Program-made: the position numbers and the translations under genes
Shown here: one piece after another, positions 12,001-24,030 of the stretch
Numbering within the stretch: position 1 is the first letter of the stretch
How the letters are laid out: every line of letters begins with the position of its first letter
Assembly: GCA_001692895.1 (NCBI GenBank)
Contig: KV748200.1
Span: 1,376,914-1,440,913, forward strand
Direction of reading: 5' to 3'
Source: Cenococcum geophilum 1.58
Taxonomy: Eukaryota; Ascomycota; Dothideomycetes; Gloniales; Gloniaceae
DNA length: 64,000 bases
The notes under the pieces: model-generated
What the model saw: the letters and a program-made list of their open reading frames with translations, nothing else
Told to the model about the DNA's origin: nothing
Databases searched by the model: none

Positions 12001-13997
12001 ACGCTGCCTTAGAGAATATATCCTTAAATTTCTGGTATTAATTAGGCAGTTTTTACTTTACTAGTTCTTTATCTATAAGCCCGCTTTTCTATCCGCTAAG
12101 CTTACTTTCCTTTTCCTTAATTATTTAGTTAATTTTATATAGGCTAGTTATAAAGGTAATGGTATTAGGCTGAACTAGGTTCTAGTAGAATCCTATAGCG
12201 CTAATACAGCAGATATTAACTGGTAGGAGGTCTATAGGTTTCTTTAGCGTCCGTTAGGCTGTAGTTTATAGTATAGGGTTTATAGTCTTCCTTAGCTTAC
12301 GTTCTATTTTCCGTAAGTTGTCCTTCCTATCTATTAGTTTAGTGTGGCGTCTAATATCCCTGGCTTTCCTTTATAGCTTTATAGGGTTCTCTATAGGGAA
12401 CTTAGCTAGGTTACTACCGACTTCCTAGGTCTTTAGTGCGGGTGGCGTAATATAAGTAGTTTGGGGGCGGCGTAGTATACGGATCCGTTGCGGGTTAAGC
12501 TATATATCCTTCTTAAAGGCCTAGTCTCTACGTATAGTATTAGCCTAGTAAATAGTATTAATCTAGGGCCGTATAAGGTTTTTTATTATAATGCTGATTT
12601 CTTTTATAAAGGAAGGGGTTAGAGGTAGAGTTTTGGGCTAGATAAGCCGTCTACTTTATACTTTAAGCTATAAGCCTAAATAGGCTAGCCATTTTCTTTT
12701 TAAGATTATATTATAGCTTCCTAAGTCCGTAATAAGAAAGGGGATATTATACTACCTTTGTCCGTTAACGCGGAGGTAAATCTATAAAATAGTTATAATA
12801 GGTAGCCCTATTTGTCCGTTATAACCGCGAATAGGGATTAGTTTAGGCAGTTTTTTAAAAGGTGCATTTAAAAAGTTAGCCAGTTTTATAGCGCACTTTA
12901 TATTAATTAAGGTAAAGGTATTTACTCCTAAGTTAGCTAAAGCAGAGGTTAAAACTTAATATCTATTACGAAATAAAGTATAAGGGATAGTATAGCTTCT
13001 TTTACTAACTAGCCGACCTAGATTAATATATAATATATTAATCCCTTTTAACCCTAGAGAGGAGTCTTCCTTTAAGGTTCCTCTTTTTCTAGCTTTATAC
13101 TATCCTCCTAAATTAACAGGACCTCGTTTATCCTTGCCTTTATTAGGTAGTTCCTTATAGGGTAGCTTATTTAACCGTATAAGAAGCAAGCTCCTTAATT
13201 ACTAAGGGCCTATATATAGGGGTCGCTATATATAGGCCGGGTGTACACTAGGCCCGTAGTAGGGGTAGTTACGCAGCTAGCTACCGGGTTAGCTATAGAA
13301 GTTGCTAATTATACTAGGGCACTACGGGCCGTACTTATAGTACTTACGGCCTAGTTTATAAGGTTTCTAGTTTTTAGCTAGTTAGCGCGTGCCTTAATTT
13401 AATAGAGGCCTTAGTTAATAGCTAGGCAATAGTCCGTAAGTTCCTTTAACGTCTATACCGTAATATAAGCTAGTAATATGGCCCGCTATAGGTCTAGGGT
13501 AAGCTTGTTAAAGAGGTCTAGCAGTAAGTCTTCTTAGGGGATCTAGGCCTATCCGGCTAGGTGTAAAAAGCGGGTTTAGAAGGCCGAAAAGGTCTCCGTT
13601 ATTTTTATATTTAGGCTTTTATAGCTAAGGCGGGCGTTTTATACTTTAAAAGGGTCCTTATAAATAGAAGATAAGTATTTAATTATTTCTTCTTTAGAGA
13701 TAAAGGGGTTTACTAAGTTTTTAGTATATTACGGGCGTAAATACATCTAGGCGTCTCCACTAGTACGGCCAAAGACGTAGGCCATTCTAGCTTAGTCATC
13801 AGGAAATTTTTTTTTGGGCACGTTGTCGCAAGCGAAAATCGGGGTCTGCAAAACCTGCGTAAGTCGCGATTTTAGCGATTTGCGGCAACTTGCGGCGATT
13901 TGCTACAAATACATAGGCTACCCATNTAAATCNCCGCAAATTGCGACTTAAGTAGACCCTAATTTTCGGCTGCAACAAAAACGCAACAAAAATACTA

Positions 13998-15245
13998 TAA
14001 AGCTCTACACGAAGCTCTACACAAAGCTCTGCACGAAGCTCTGCACAAAGCTCTACACGAAGCTCTGCACGAAGCTCTGCACGAAGCTCTGCACGAGGCT
14101 CTGCACAAAGCTCTACACGAAGCTCTGCACGAAGCTCTGCACGAAGCTCTATACGAAGCTCTGCGTATAGAGGCTCTGTACGAGGCTCTGCACGAAGCTC
14201 TACACGAGGCTCTGCACGAAGCTCTACACGAGGCTCTGCACGAAGCTCTACACGAAGCTTTGCACGAAGCTCTACACGAAGCTTTGCACGAAGCTCTACA
14301 CGAGGCTCTACACGAAGCTCTACACGAAGCTCTACACGAAGCTCTACACGAAGCTCTACCGAAGCTCTACACGAAGCTCTACACGAAGCTCTATACGAAG
14401 CTCTACACGAAGCTCTGCATAAAGCTCTACACGAAGCTCTACACGAGGCTCTGCACGAAGCTCTACACGAAGCTCTGCACGAAGCTTTTGCATAAAGCTC
14501 TACACGAAGCTCTACAACGAAGCTCTACACAAAGCTCTGCACGAAGCTTTGCGCGAGGCTCTACACGAAGCTCTACACGAAGCTTTGCCACAAGGCTCTG
14601 CATGAGGCTCTTACACGAAGCTCTGCACGAAGCTCTGCACGGAGCTCTATACGAAGCTCTGCGTATAGAGGCTCTGTACGAGGCTCTGCAACGAAGCTCT
14701 ACACGAGGCTCTGCACGAAGCTCTACACGAAGCTCTACACGAAGCTCTACACGAAGCTCTGCCACGAAGCTCTACACGAAGCTCTGCACAAAGCTTTGCA
14801 CGAGGCTCTACACGAGGCCTCTATACGGAAGCCTCTGCGTACAGAGGCTCTGTACGAGGGCTCTGGCACGAAGCTCTACACGAGGCTCTGCACGAAGCTC
14901 TACACGAAGCTCTGCACGAAGCTCTACACAAAGCTCTACACAAAGCTTTGCCACGAAGCCTTTGCGCCGAGGCTCTACACGAAGCCTCTACACGAAGCTT
15001 TTGCACACAAGGCTCTGCATGAGGCCTCTTACACGAAAGCCTCTGCACGAAGCTCTACACCAAGGCTCTACACGAAGCTCTACGTACAGAGGCTCTGCAC
15101 GAAGGCTTTGCGGCGAAAAGCTGCTCTACATACGGAGGCTCTACACGAAGCTCTGCACGAAGCTCTTACACGAAGCTCTACGTACAGAGGCTCTGCACGA
15201 GGCTTTGCGCGACATACGGAGGCCTACACGAAGCTCTGCATCGGG
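13998..15245. repeat. 12-bp minisatellite array (GAAGCTCTACAC family)
   Basis: About 100 imperfect copies of GAAGCTCTACAC and variants (CTGCAC, GAGGCT, CACAAAG). A longer marker, CTCTATACGAAGCTCTGCG followed by TATAGAGG, recurs about 500 bp apart (about 14147, 14645) and in altered form near 14819. This shows higher-order duplication. The LHEA-type peptides in this array are only the repeat read in frame. Single-base insertions become common after about 14480 and could be real or sequencing error. Confidence 0.95.
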
Positions 15246-15390
15246 TCCCGCTATATTTCCCATAGCCTCTACACGTGCCTCTGCCAAGTGTACCCCTTAT
15301 CTATATACCTAGGTAGCCACCTTATTTTTTACCCTTCCTTCCTTACATCCTCCCTACCTAGGGAGGCACCAGAACGGCAGCCAGCTAAGG

Positions 15391-15525
15391 ACCGTCGCCA
15401 GAACCAGACGACCGTCGACCGTCGCCAGAACCAGACGACCGTCGACCGTCGCCAGAACCAAACGACCGTCGACCGTCGCCAGAACCAGACGACCGTCGAC
15501 CGTCGCCAGAGCCAGACGACCACCG
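15391..15525. repeat. 27-bp minisatellite (GACCGTC/GCCAGAACCAGAC)
   Basis: About five copies of a 27-bp unit containing GCCAGAACCAGAC followed by GACCGTCGACCGTC. Read in frame it gives the 9-residue DRRQNQTTV. It is perfect or nearly so, and lies in M. Confidence 0.9.
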
Positions 15526-15639
15526 TTCGAATATACAGCCAGCAAACGGCCGTAGAGAACGATTCGAATTAATACGATTAATCGATCAATCAAATCAGGC
15601 GGAGCCTTCGATCGGGCCGACCTTTCCCCCAAATTACAG

Positions 15640-15815
15640 ACAGGTAGGCATAGACAGTAGCACAGATAGGTAGGTACAGACAGGTAGGCACAGACAGTAG
15701 GCACAGACAGGTAGGCACAGATAGTAGGCATAGACAGTAGGCATAGGCAGGTAGGCATAGGCAGGTATAGACAGACAGACAGATAGACAGACAGGTAGGC
15801 AGGCAGGCAGGCAGG
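15640..15815. repeat. Short-period array (CAGGTAGGCA / CAGACAG)
   Basis: Interspersed copies of ACAGGTAGGCA and GACAGTAGGCA end in plain CAGACAGACAGA and GGCAGGCAGGCA runs. It is the third array type in M. Confidence 0.9.
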
Positions 15816-15954
15816 CACTAGGCCTAGTTAGGAAATCGGTACACAGCCAGCAGATCGTTAGGAATACCGCCAATTAATAATTTGGAGCCTTTGTAAAGGG
15901 TATCCCCCTTATCTTAATTGCTTAATAAATAGCTCTACATTTTATATAGTTATA

Positions 15955-16160
15955 TAGGAATATAAAATATGCAAAATATAAAATGTATAAAATGTGCAAA
16001 ATGTGCAAAATATATAAAATATATAAAATATACAAAACGTGTAAAATACACAGGCTCTGCGCGTTTGCTGCGAGTTGCTATAAAATGCGCAGGCTCTATG
16101 CAGTTTGCTGCAAGTTGCTGCAAAATACGCAGGCTCTGTGCAGTTTGCCGCAAAATGCGC
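15955..16160. repeat. AT-rich 9-10-bp array, then a ~47-bp repeat (3 copies)
   Basis: 15955-16050 holds (TATAAAATNTGCAAAA)-type short repeats. From about 16050 a ~47-bp unit, CAGGCTCTGTGCAGTTTGC plus TGCAAGTTGCTGCAAAATGC, occurs three times. These are the fourth and fifth array types in M. The last unit shares GGCTCTGCGC with the 12-bp array. Confidence 0.85.
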
Positions 16161-16850
16161 AAACCGCACAAGACCATATACGACTGCCGCGACCGTACAG
16201 TTTGCCGCAAATTGCCGCAAACTGCAACAACGAGCCCGAAAAAAATTTTCCTGATGTACTAGGCGTTAGGGAAGTGGTCTATATTAACTTTAAGCTTATC
16301 CTATAATTAGAGCTTCTAATTATTAAATATAGGGTTGGTTCCGTCTATAAGTAGTAGGGGATCCGCAACCTTTACTAACCGCTTTAGTGCTATATAGGCC
16401 TTAGTAGATCTATTAAGGCGCTAGGATAGGGCCTAAAGGACTATAGTAAGTCTTTAGTTATTTAATAATAACTTATTATTAGATATAGGGGTATCTCTAG
16501 CTTTAAGCAGCTCTCGCAATTGTTTAATTTTGGTATTAGCAGCCGTAAGCTCCGCCTAGGGGGTTAAAACGTTAATTATTTCTTTATCTAAAGTATTTAA
16601 GGGTCCTATAGCTACTTTACCTACTACTATAGTTCGTGGCATNGTAGTAGGGGTGTTAGGTAATTTTAGGTAATTTCTTTAGGGGTTCTAGTCTGTGCGT
16701 GTCTTATAGGTCCTTTCCTTAGGGTTCTATTCTTTTCTTTTAGGTCCTGTCCTTATAGTCCTAGTAATGTCCTTAGGGTCCTATTCTATGTTCTTATAGA
16801 TATATTTAAGTTCCTTCTTAAGAAGAAAGAGTAGAGTAAGCTTTAGATAA

Positions 16851-17077
16851 TGTTAGCGACTTAGTTAATCGAGATATAAGTACGGCAAAATAGTCGCGCA
16901 AGCCTATACGATTGGATTGTCTATAAACGAGAATCTAAAGCTAAAGAAAGGAAAGGAGAAAAAGGGGAGCGCCGCTTAAAGCTATATACGATCTTCGCGT
17001 CACGTGACCGCAATATACGACAATCTGTGGCAACTTGCCGGTATGTAGTTCTGCTAAGTTCTGCCAGTGCCGTAATA
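16851..17077 (-). repeat. G1 5' LTR (227 bp)
   Basis: It is the partner of 8631-8857. It begins TGTTAGCG and ends CCGTAATA, where the final CA has become TA. The inner flank (TTATCTAAAGC on the minus strand) is the likely primer-binding region and is shared with G2. Confidence 0.92.
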
Positions 17078-17742
17078 TATTAATTAGGATAATCTCTACC
17101 TAATAATATACGGCAAGCTTACTAGTAAATACGGATACTAGGTTATTAATAAGCGGTTACTATTAAGTAAAGCTCCTATATTACTAATATAGAAGCATAA
17201 AGCAGACCTTTTTTAGGACGGTTTTTTAGGTAAAAAAAGGCTCTAGCTGTATAAGCTCTGCTATTTAGCTTAAAGACTAGGTACTTTACTTATAGAGGCA
17301 GAAAAGCAAGCTTAATAAAATATATTTAATAAAGCTTTGTATTTAATTAAATCTAATATAAAAATAGAGCCTCTGGAGCCCTTACTAATGCCTTCTTTCT
17401 AACCTTGCCACTAACGTTACTACTAAACGTTTTACCTTTTTAAACCTCTATGGGTGCGCAGGACGAATTTAGCTATATTTAAATACTATATTAGGTAAAT
17501 TAGGGTTAAATTTAATTGGGCAATATTAATATTTGTATATAGAGAGGTGCTGCTAAAAATCCGCAATGAAACACTATAAAGTCTATATTACTTTCCTAAT
17601 TGGGACAGCTAGCTAACAGCGTGACAGTCAGCGTACCTTACCTTGCAGCCAGCGGACAGCGAGCGGTCCAATTGACGCAGTCAGTCAGCTATAAAAGCTG
17701 AAGCTCGCAGCTAGCTGACTGTTAGACACACTAGCCACCTTC

Positions 17743-18092
17743 AACTGCTAACACTCCTCGATATTCACAGAGTCATCTCTTTCCCACCGCAGAATGTTAT
17801 CTCCATTGAATTTGTAGCCGATAGGGTAAAGCGGATATGCCTGTAGGCAATTCGGATGTTGAAAGCACTGCTGGTATCTCTGCCTTAATATCGTCTCTTT
17901 CAAGTGTATCAAGGTGGTACCACAAATAAGAGACACATCTCGCAAAGTAGACGCCCTCTCTCCTATGCCAACGATATCGTCAGGTCCGATTGTTCGCACG
18001 GCATATCGATTGTCTTTCCAATATAAAGAGGCTGAACGCAAACCAGTATGCCGGTAGGAAAACAGCTTATCTAGAGTCGTACGTGTATACAC
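17743..18092 (-). pseudogene. Host DNA with an open frame of ~114 codons, product not recognised
   Basis: This is normal-composition DNA right after the H target duplication, and so part of the original locus. The minus frame ends in ...RWERDDSVNIEEC and a TAG at 17748. It has no ATG: the 5' end is a GTG directly preceded by an in-frame TAA, in sequence that has turned AT-rich. There are four Cys and no signal peptide. It could be the last exon of a gene whose 5' part was destroyed by the next insertions, or not coding at all. I do not recognise the family. Confidence 0.3.
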
Positions 18093-18446
18093 TTAATTAA
18101 AACGTCTCCTAATGTAAAAAAGACCACGATAAAAGCTATAAGGGCTTTCTTAGTAGAGGATATTATAAGATAACTAAGATATAGATAAAACGTCTCTATT
18201 TACACTCAGGAGCCTAAATAAGCCCGTACTTTTTCTAATTATATTAGGATTTTATAGATAAAGTATATAAAATATTATTAAAAAAACTTTTTTTAATTTA
18301 CTAAAAAAACTCTTTAATTAAATTTAAATTTGCTTTAGCTTTATCTGTAAATATTAACCAATTAATAGTTAACTATAAGATTAAATTCTATTATAAAGTA
18401 TATTCCTTTAGCTTTACTTATAAATCACTCTATAAGCTTTATATAT
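18093..18446. other. AT-rich gene-free stretch before C1
   Basis: RIP-like DNA with no gene seen. A loose inverted pair, CTCCTAATGTAAA (near 18106) and TTTACACTCAGGAG (near 18199), could bound a ~110-bp MITE-like piece, but no target duplication supports it. Confidence 0.35.
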
Positions 18447-18667
18447 TGTTGGGAATAAAGGCAAATAGTCACCATATAAGGCATATTGCCGTCACGTATA
18501 GCAAGTTGCCGTTACGTACGGCAAGTTGCCATCACGTGCCGCCGCGGCACTAGCGTGGTAAGAAACCTTAAGTTCCTTACCCCTTTCTTTAAGAGAAAAG
18601 AAGAACAGAACAATTATCATACTATTTACGAACCGTAGCTACGTAATATCCCCTTGTGAGTCCAATA
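18447..18667 (+). repeat. C1 5' LTR (221 bp)
   Basis: It starts TGTTGGGAATAAAGG and ends GTCCAATA (terminal CA turned to TA). It is followed by CTAATTAGTGGTTAAC, the probable primer-binding region. The same CTAATTAGT follows the C2 and F 5' LTRs. It is rich in GGCAA/TTGCC motifs. Confidence 0.92.
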
Positions 18668-19054
18668 CTAATTAGTGGTTAACTTTACTATTATACTATA
18701 GAGCAGCTAGGTATTCCACCAAGAAGAGACAAGCCACTATACCAGTGCTACTCGTGCTAAAGGAAGCTGTCTTTTAAGGTTAGAACTGGTCCTAAACCTT
18801 AAATAGAACTCTTCTATAAATCTAAGGATCTAAAGGCCAGAACTAGTCCTAAGCCTTTCTAAGATTACGGATTCTTGCGTCTATTACACAAAATAACACG
18901 CTTTACAAGTCTTCGCGATTTAAGGCCAGAACTGGTCCTAAGCCCTATAATCACAAATATACGTCATAAACGCGTACTAAACAATAAATATATATTATAA
19001 ACGCGTACTAAATAACAATCCCTACGCCAATAACACTTCCCTCCCTCTAAAAAT

Positions 19055-22000
19055 ATGGCTACGCCTACTTTAAACGACTGGGAAGACTCCTTACTACTAA
19101 NGGTAGCTTTATACGCGAAACTCATTAATAAAAATTAGGACGAATTTACCTTTAATATAACAACTTATACCGTAAAATAAGTTAATAGCTTTCTTCTATA
19201 CTATATTATATTCTACTAAAGTAGACACTACGCTAATATATAGCTGTGGGAATATTTTAGGGAGGATTTTATAGGATAGACCGCTAATACCTAGGCACTT
19301 AGTAATATTAATATTGTTTAGGATTTTTAAGACTTCCTCTATAGAAATAGGGTATATATTACTAAGAATGGTAACCCAATTGCTAGTAATATTTAGGCCG
19401 TTATTACTAGTATAAAAGAACTAGTATAGATAGAAGCTAAGATTATATATTAACTACAGAAACCTAAAACTAACCTATATTCTTTAAAAGGCAACTTTAA
19501 TTTAAAATAAAACCCCTAAAACACTACTCTCCTACTTAGAGGTACTTGTCCTCTACCTCTACCGCCTCTAGCTTCTCTACTTTAGCTAACTGGTAACCCT
19601 TTATTATAAGAAGTTATAAATCTAATAAAGGTATATTTAGATAAAAAAAAAGTTTAAAGGAGAATTATATAATATACTTAAAGTAAAACTATAGGTCTTC
19701 TATAACTATTATAACAAAGTTAAAATTTAATACCACTAGTACTATTATACTTTCTCTATTATATTAAAGGGATAGGCAGTAACATTCTATTATAACTATA
19801 TTATAGGTAAAAACTATAGCTTTAATATAATACTTTAGCTCACTAGAGCCTACTTTAAGACTAATAAGAATTACTAACTTTATATATCCGAATGGCAAGA
19901 AACTATATTCTAGAGAGTTATTACTTTTAACCTAATAAAGACTCGTTTAGAGTGCCTTTAACTACTCTTTAATAAACTCTAGAAAATCTAACGTGGACTT
20001 ACTAAAACTTACTAAAATAAGAACAGCCTAAGGGACTAGGTTATCTTAGTATGCTATAGCGTTCCTAAGTATAACTTGGCGCTATATAAACCTATAAATA
20101 TATTTAAAGGAGTATATACCGAGCTACGCTCCGCTGTAGGTACTATAATGCAAATATAAGAATCTTAATAGCTCTATACTAAAAGCCCTACCTAACTAAG
20201 TATTTTTAACTAATATAATTATAACTAGACTAATTAAATATATAGCGGCCGTAGTAGGGAATATAGNAAAGGGTANNATTAANNTTAACTATAAGGTAAT
20301 TATAGAGGTCCTNATAGAGGTTTATTTTAAAGTAATTACTAAAAGAAGTGCTACGTTTATAAGAAGCTAAATTACTAGTTAACTAGATACTNCNTTAATA
20401 AGCGAAAAGAGGTATATAATAAGTTCCGTTAGAGTATAAAAAATGTTAGAAATTATAANNTTACTACGGCCTACTTTTAAAGCTTTTTAGTTTAATATAA
20501 AGGCGTAAAAGACCTTAAGGGTAAGGTTAATAAGACTGAATAGCTCCTTATAGATATAGAAATTAAGGACTACTTACTTAACTAATACTTTACTAAGTAT
20601 AGTAAGGTAAATAGTATATAAACCGTCGCTATTCTTAATAACTAATCTACACTCCATTTTATTATGAAGTTAAATATCTTTAATAAGCCAAAGGAGAGCT
20701 CCACGTTTTCCTTTAATAATAGATACTCGGCGAACGTCTTCTATAGTATTATACCAGATACTAGAGCCACAAGAGTATTTATAATAGGAGAACCTTAAGT
20801 TTAAGCCCTTTAGTAGCTTAATAGCTCTATTTAGATTAACTATTTAACGGCAGGCTAACACACAATTTGTTTTAGCAAAGGTACTATAATCTCTCTTAGT
20901 ATAATTAGGGTTTAAACCCCCTTAGGGTATATTACTTTTTATATTATTCCTATAAATACCCCATTTCTATTTTATATTAGAGATATAGATAAACTAGGTA
21001 TTAAGCTTAATAACCTTAAGAATATGCTTATATAGGGAGATAATTGGGTGCCTATTATATATAAGTAGGGTTACCCTTAGCTACTTCTTTAATAACTAGA
21101 AAAGAGTGTTGTTTAGAGCTATTTAACTAAGTTAAAGTTACGCCAACTACACCGTTGTTTTAGTCACCTATTAGTTTACTAATTACTTAGGGTTCTTTAG
21201 CGAGTAGGCTATAAAGTTAAGGTTAAGGTAATTAAGCATCTTATAAAATACTGCTACTACTACCAAATAAACCAAAGGTCCTCTAGCCGATTTAAGTTTA
21301 CCCTTAAAGATAACTANNACTTTAACTTCTATATTATNGTNAANGTTATATANCTTAGCGGNAAGCTAGTACTTTAAGTTATTAACTTCTTAACCTCCTT
21401 CTAAGCCGCACGATTCTTAAAGAATATATTAGCTAGGAATATATAGGATACCCTTTAGTTATACTAGATTAATATCTACCTAGGACCCCCTAATTAAATT
21501 GTCTATAATATAAAAAAGAACTTCTTATCTATAGAGTTCCAATAATAAATAAAGGCAATAGCAATTAAGGTTAAGAAAGTCCCTATTAAGGCATATAATA
21601 GTATTAAAAAAGTAGAGCAATATTACACGCTATTACGCCGCGTATATAAGATTATCTCTTTAAAACTAAAGGACGCTAGTAAAAAACTTACCTTATAAAT
21701 AACTGTTAAAGCTATTAATAATTCCGCTAGCCCGGATAGACTCATACCTATATTACTAGTCTTTAGCGCCTACCCATAAATAACTAACAATTCTTTACTA
21801 TCTCCCTCTATTATATAATAAGCTAAGGCAATTTATAAGGCAATAAAGAAGGTATAACGCCTCTATACTATATACTAGGTTAATAATATATTAGGAATAA
21901 GAAATGGCCTAAATACCTTAACTACGCTTAATTTACTACTTTAGTCTAAAGTACGCGTATAGTATAAAAGGGGAGGATAGTCAGACCTATATCAACTTAT

Positions 22001-23920
22001 TATAATTAATAGTTAAACTTACACTATTTAGATACCTTATAGACCCAATTCCGTTTAACTATTATTAAGCCTTACTATAAAGATGATAATTCTAAGCCTT
22101 TACAGAATGCCCTAGAAGATGCCCTAGAAGAGAACCACAATTAACATACTCTAGAAGGTGACTATAATCCCAATACAATTATAGTAGATACGCTATAACT
22201 ATAACGCAGTAGAGGTTGCTTAAAGGGATCACAAAATCGCCAACACCTTATTAATTTTAAAGAATAATTTATTGCCGCTATTAAGAATAAAGTTAAGTTA
22301 TTAATAGCCTTTATAATAGCTAAAGAGAAGGCTAACTTTAAGCTCGTAAAATAGCTTTAAAAAAAAGGTTATATTATAATCCTAGGAGCTCCTTTCTAAG
22401 CATCTAATAAGTAGAAGATTAATAGTCTTATCACAAGAGAAGTCTTTAAATTTAAGAAATATAACCCTACTAAGTTCAATAGAGTTTATATCTTTAAGTT
22501 AAGAATAGTTAATAAGATTAAGGGCAAAGCTATTAACGCCCTATTTAAGAAATTAAGGCTTATTATTTAAGGTTATAATAATAATAGCAAAGAGATAATT
22601 CTTATATAATCTCCTATAATTTAATAAGCTAGTTAGCGAGTTATTATTATATTAGCTCCCTCCTTAATAAAGAATAGAATAGCAGTTTATTTATAAGATA
22701 TTACTTAAGCCTATACCCAATTAGAGATATACCTTTAGCGCTTAATATTAGCATACCTTTCGAAATAAATTCGCCACTAGTATTCTAAAGACACAATTAT
22801 AGTTATACTTAAGCCATTATATAGAATCGTAGAGGTAGGAATTTACTAGTAGGCTACCTACAGCAAGCACCATAAAGAGAAGCTTTTAATAACTACTTCT
22901 ATATTTAATCTCTACTTCCTTATTATAACTATAGGAACCCTATTTAGAATTATTGGTATATAAACTAATAATACAATTATCTTAGGAGACGACTAATTCT
23001 TAGCTCTTAAAGAGGATAAGCTAGTAAAGGTAAATCTTATAGCAAAGCTAAAGGAAAAGCTTAACTTAATAATACCATTACTCTTTAATAGATATATCCT
23101 CTCCCTAAATAAGAATTCTATTACTTTACGCTAGAAGGGTTAAGGTAAGAAGATTAACGTTATTAATATTAATTCCCTAAAGTAAGGATATATAAAGTAA
23201 CGCGCTTATAAAGCTTATATTACTTTTATCTATTAACCTAAGGCTTTATTTAATCTCTCTGTTACTACCTAATACTAGGAACTAACTAAGGACGACGTTC
23301 TTACCCTAAATAAACGTCTTTTCTGGCAAATAAACTATCTTAATTAGGGACTACTCTACGTACCTATTAATCTTCCTACTATTAAGCTCTTTATATTTGT
23401 TAATAGATCGTTTATAAATAATAAAGATTTTAGCTCCTAGTTAGGATATAAAATTATTATTATAAACGAATTTACTAAAGAGAATAACTTCACAATCTAT
23501 AGCAATCTTATTTATTAGAGCTTAATTAAAAGTAAGCGCGTTACCTAAAGTATTTTAGCGTTAGAGATATATAAAATAGTTAGTAGAGTTAATATAGCAA
23601 TTACAATTAGAACTACCCTAAAGATAATTATAGATTAACTTAAACTTCCCGTTATCCCTATAATTATATACACCAATTTATTTTCCCTCTATAAGTATTT
23701 AGTTAAGCTCAGTACCACAAAAAAAAAGCGCCTTATAATTAATATTATAGCACTTTAGCAATCCTATAAGCGTTAAGAACTCTTTAANATTTAATANATT
23801 AATANCTAAGATAACCTAGTAAATATAATAATAAAGGCAAACCTAAATAAGGCACTAGAGATATTTATTAATATAAATACTTTATATATATAAGTTAAAG
23901 GTTAGGTTAAAAGGGAGTCC
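19055..23920 (+). pseudogene. C1 gag-pol remnant (RIP-degraded Copia polyprotein)
   Basis: An ATG at 19055 opens a gag-like frame (MATPTLNDWEDS). A protease-like PDTRA(T) motif, from DTGA, is near 20757. Integrase follows at roughly 21180-21900, with a KHL...YC..C zinc-site remnant where Cys have become Tyr. Reverse transcriptase is at roughly 22330-23250 (...KKLRLI..GYN and AYTQLE motifs), with RNase H to about 23900. TAA/TAG codons recur at expected Gln positions, so it is inactive. Confidence 0.75.
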
Positions 23921-24005
23921 CTAGAAATTTCTTAGTTATATAAGGTCTTAAGATNTCTAGGAACTTTAACTNGNNGTTAAAGTTATCTAATTNGTTAGAT
24001 TCTNN
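23919..24005 (+). repeat. Shared 3' module, C1 copy
   Basis: CCCTAGAAATTTCTTAG, then TTATATAAGG, then AGGAACTTTAAC and GTTAAAGTTATCTAATT. It matches G1/G2 although those are Gypsy elements. It sits just after the RNase H frame. Several bases are N. Confidence 0.7.
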
Positions 24006-24030
24006 ANACCCTAACTTAAACTAGCTAATT

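Larger units (their letters stand above)
13795..16259. mobile_element. Element M: TA-flanked non-autonomous DNA transposon filled with minisatellites
   Basis: The left end GTCATCAGGAAATTTTT and the reversed right end GTACATCAGGAAAATTTT form terminal inverted repeats extending about 35 bp (GGGCNCGTTGTYGCA). A TA lies at each side (13793-13794, 16260-16261). Comparing with the uninterrupted G2 gag shows a single TA at the empty site, so the target duplication is TA as in Tc1/mariner-type elements. There is no transposase. Almost the whole 2.46 kb is tandem arrays of at least five kinds. Composition is not RIP-like. Confidence 0.75.
8870..16642 (-). pseudogene. G1 gag-pol remnant (RIP-degraded)
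   Basis: Reading right to left, gag starts at 16642 with MPRTIV, is interrupted by M, and resumes at about 13790. Protease, reverse transcriptase (roughly 11160-11900), RNase H, integrase (roughly 9500-10350) and a chromodomain-like tail (roughly 9050-9240) follow by correspondence with G2. Many in-frame TAA/TAG codons stand where Gln is expected, so no product can be made. The domain order RT-RNase H-integrase defines Ty3/Gypsy. Confidence 0.75.
8631..17077 (-). mobile_element. Element G1: full-length Ty3/Gypsy LTR retrotransposon, nested in H and carrying M
   Basis: Both ends carry a 227-bp LTR, flanked by a 5-bp target-site duplication TATTA (8626-8630 and 17078-17082). A G-rich polypurine tract abuts the left LTR, so the element reads right to left. 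It is the same family as G2. Gag lies at the right and the chromodomain-like C-terminus at the left. Without M it is about 6 kb, a usual Gypsy size. Confidence 0.9.
8086..17731. mobile_element. Element H: TIR DNA transposon remnant split by G1
   Basis: The left end begins GTGTGTCCAAGAGTCAGC (from 8087) and the right end, reversed, reads GTGTGTCTAACAGTCAGC: 16 of 18 match. The same 11 bp, TAGCCACCTTC, lies just outside each end (8075-8085 and 17732-17742), as a target-site duplication would. Both ends carry extra CAGTCAGCTATAA and CAGCTAGCT subterminal motifs. Without G1 the element is about 1.2 kb, with RIP-degraded interior and no recognisable transposase. The superfamily is uncertain: subterminal motifs suggest hAT, but an 11-bp duplication is longer than hAT's usual 8 and closer to Mutator-like elements. 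Confidence 0.55.

Noticed and set aside
14000-15245. CRISPR-like array
   Set aside because: Repeats are directly adjacent with no unique spacers, in a eukaryotic transposon.
14260-15572. Long open frames with LHEALHEA and DRRQNQTTV repeats
   Set aside because: They are the 12-bp and 27-bp arrays of element M read in frame. 12 and 27 are multiples of three, so frames stay open without selection. No start context and no homology.
8131-18120. CTCCTAATGTAAA shared by 8131 and 18106
   Set aside because: Chance 13-mer matches are expected in AT-rich DNA of this size, and the matches do not lie at element boundaries.
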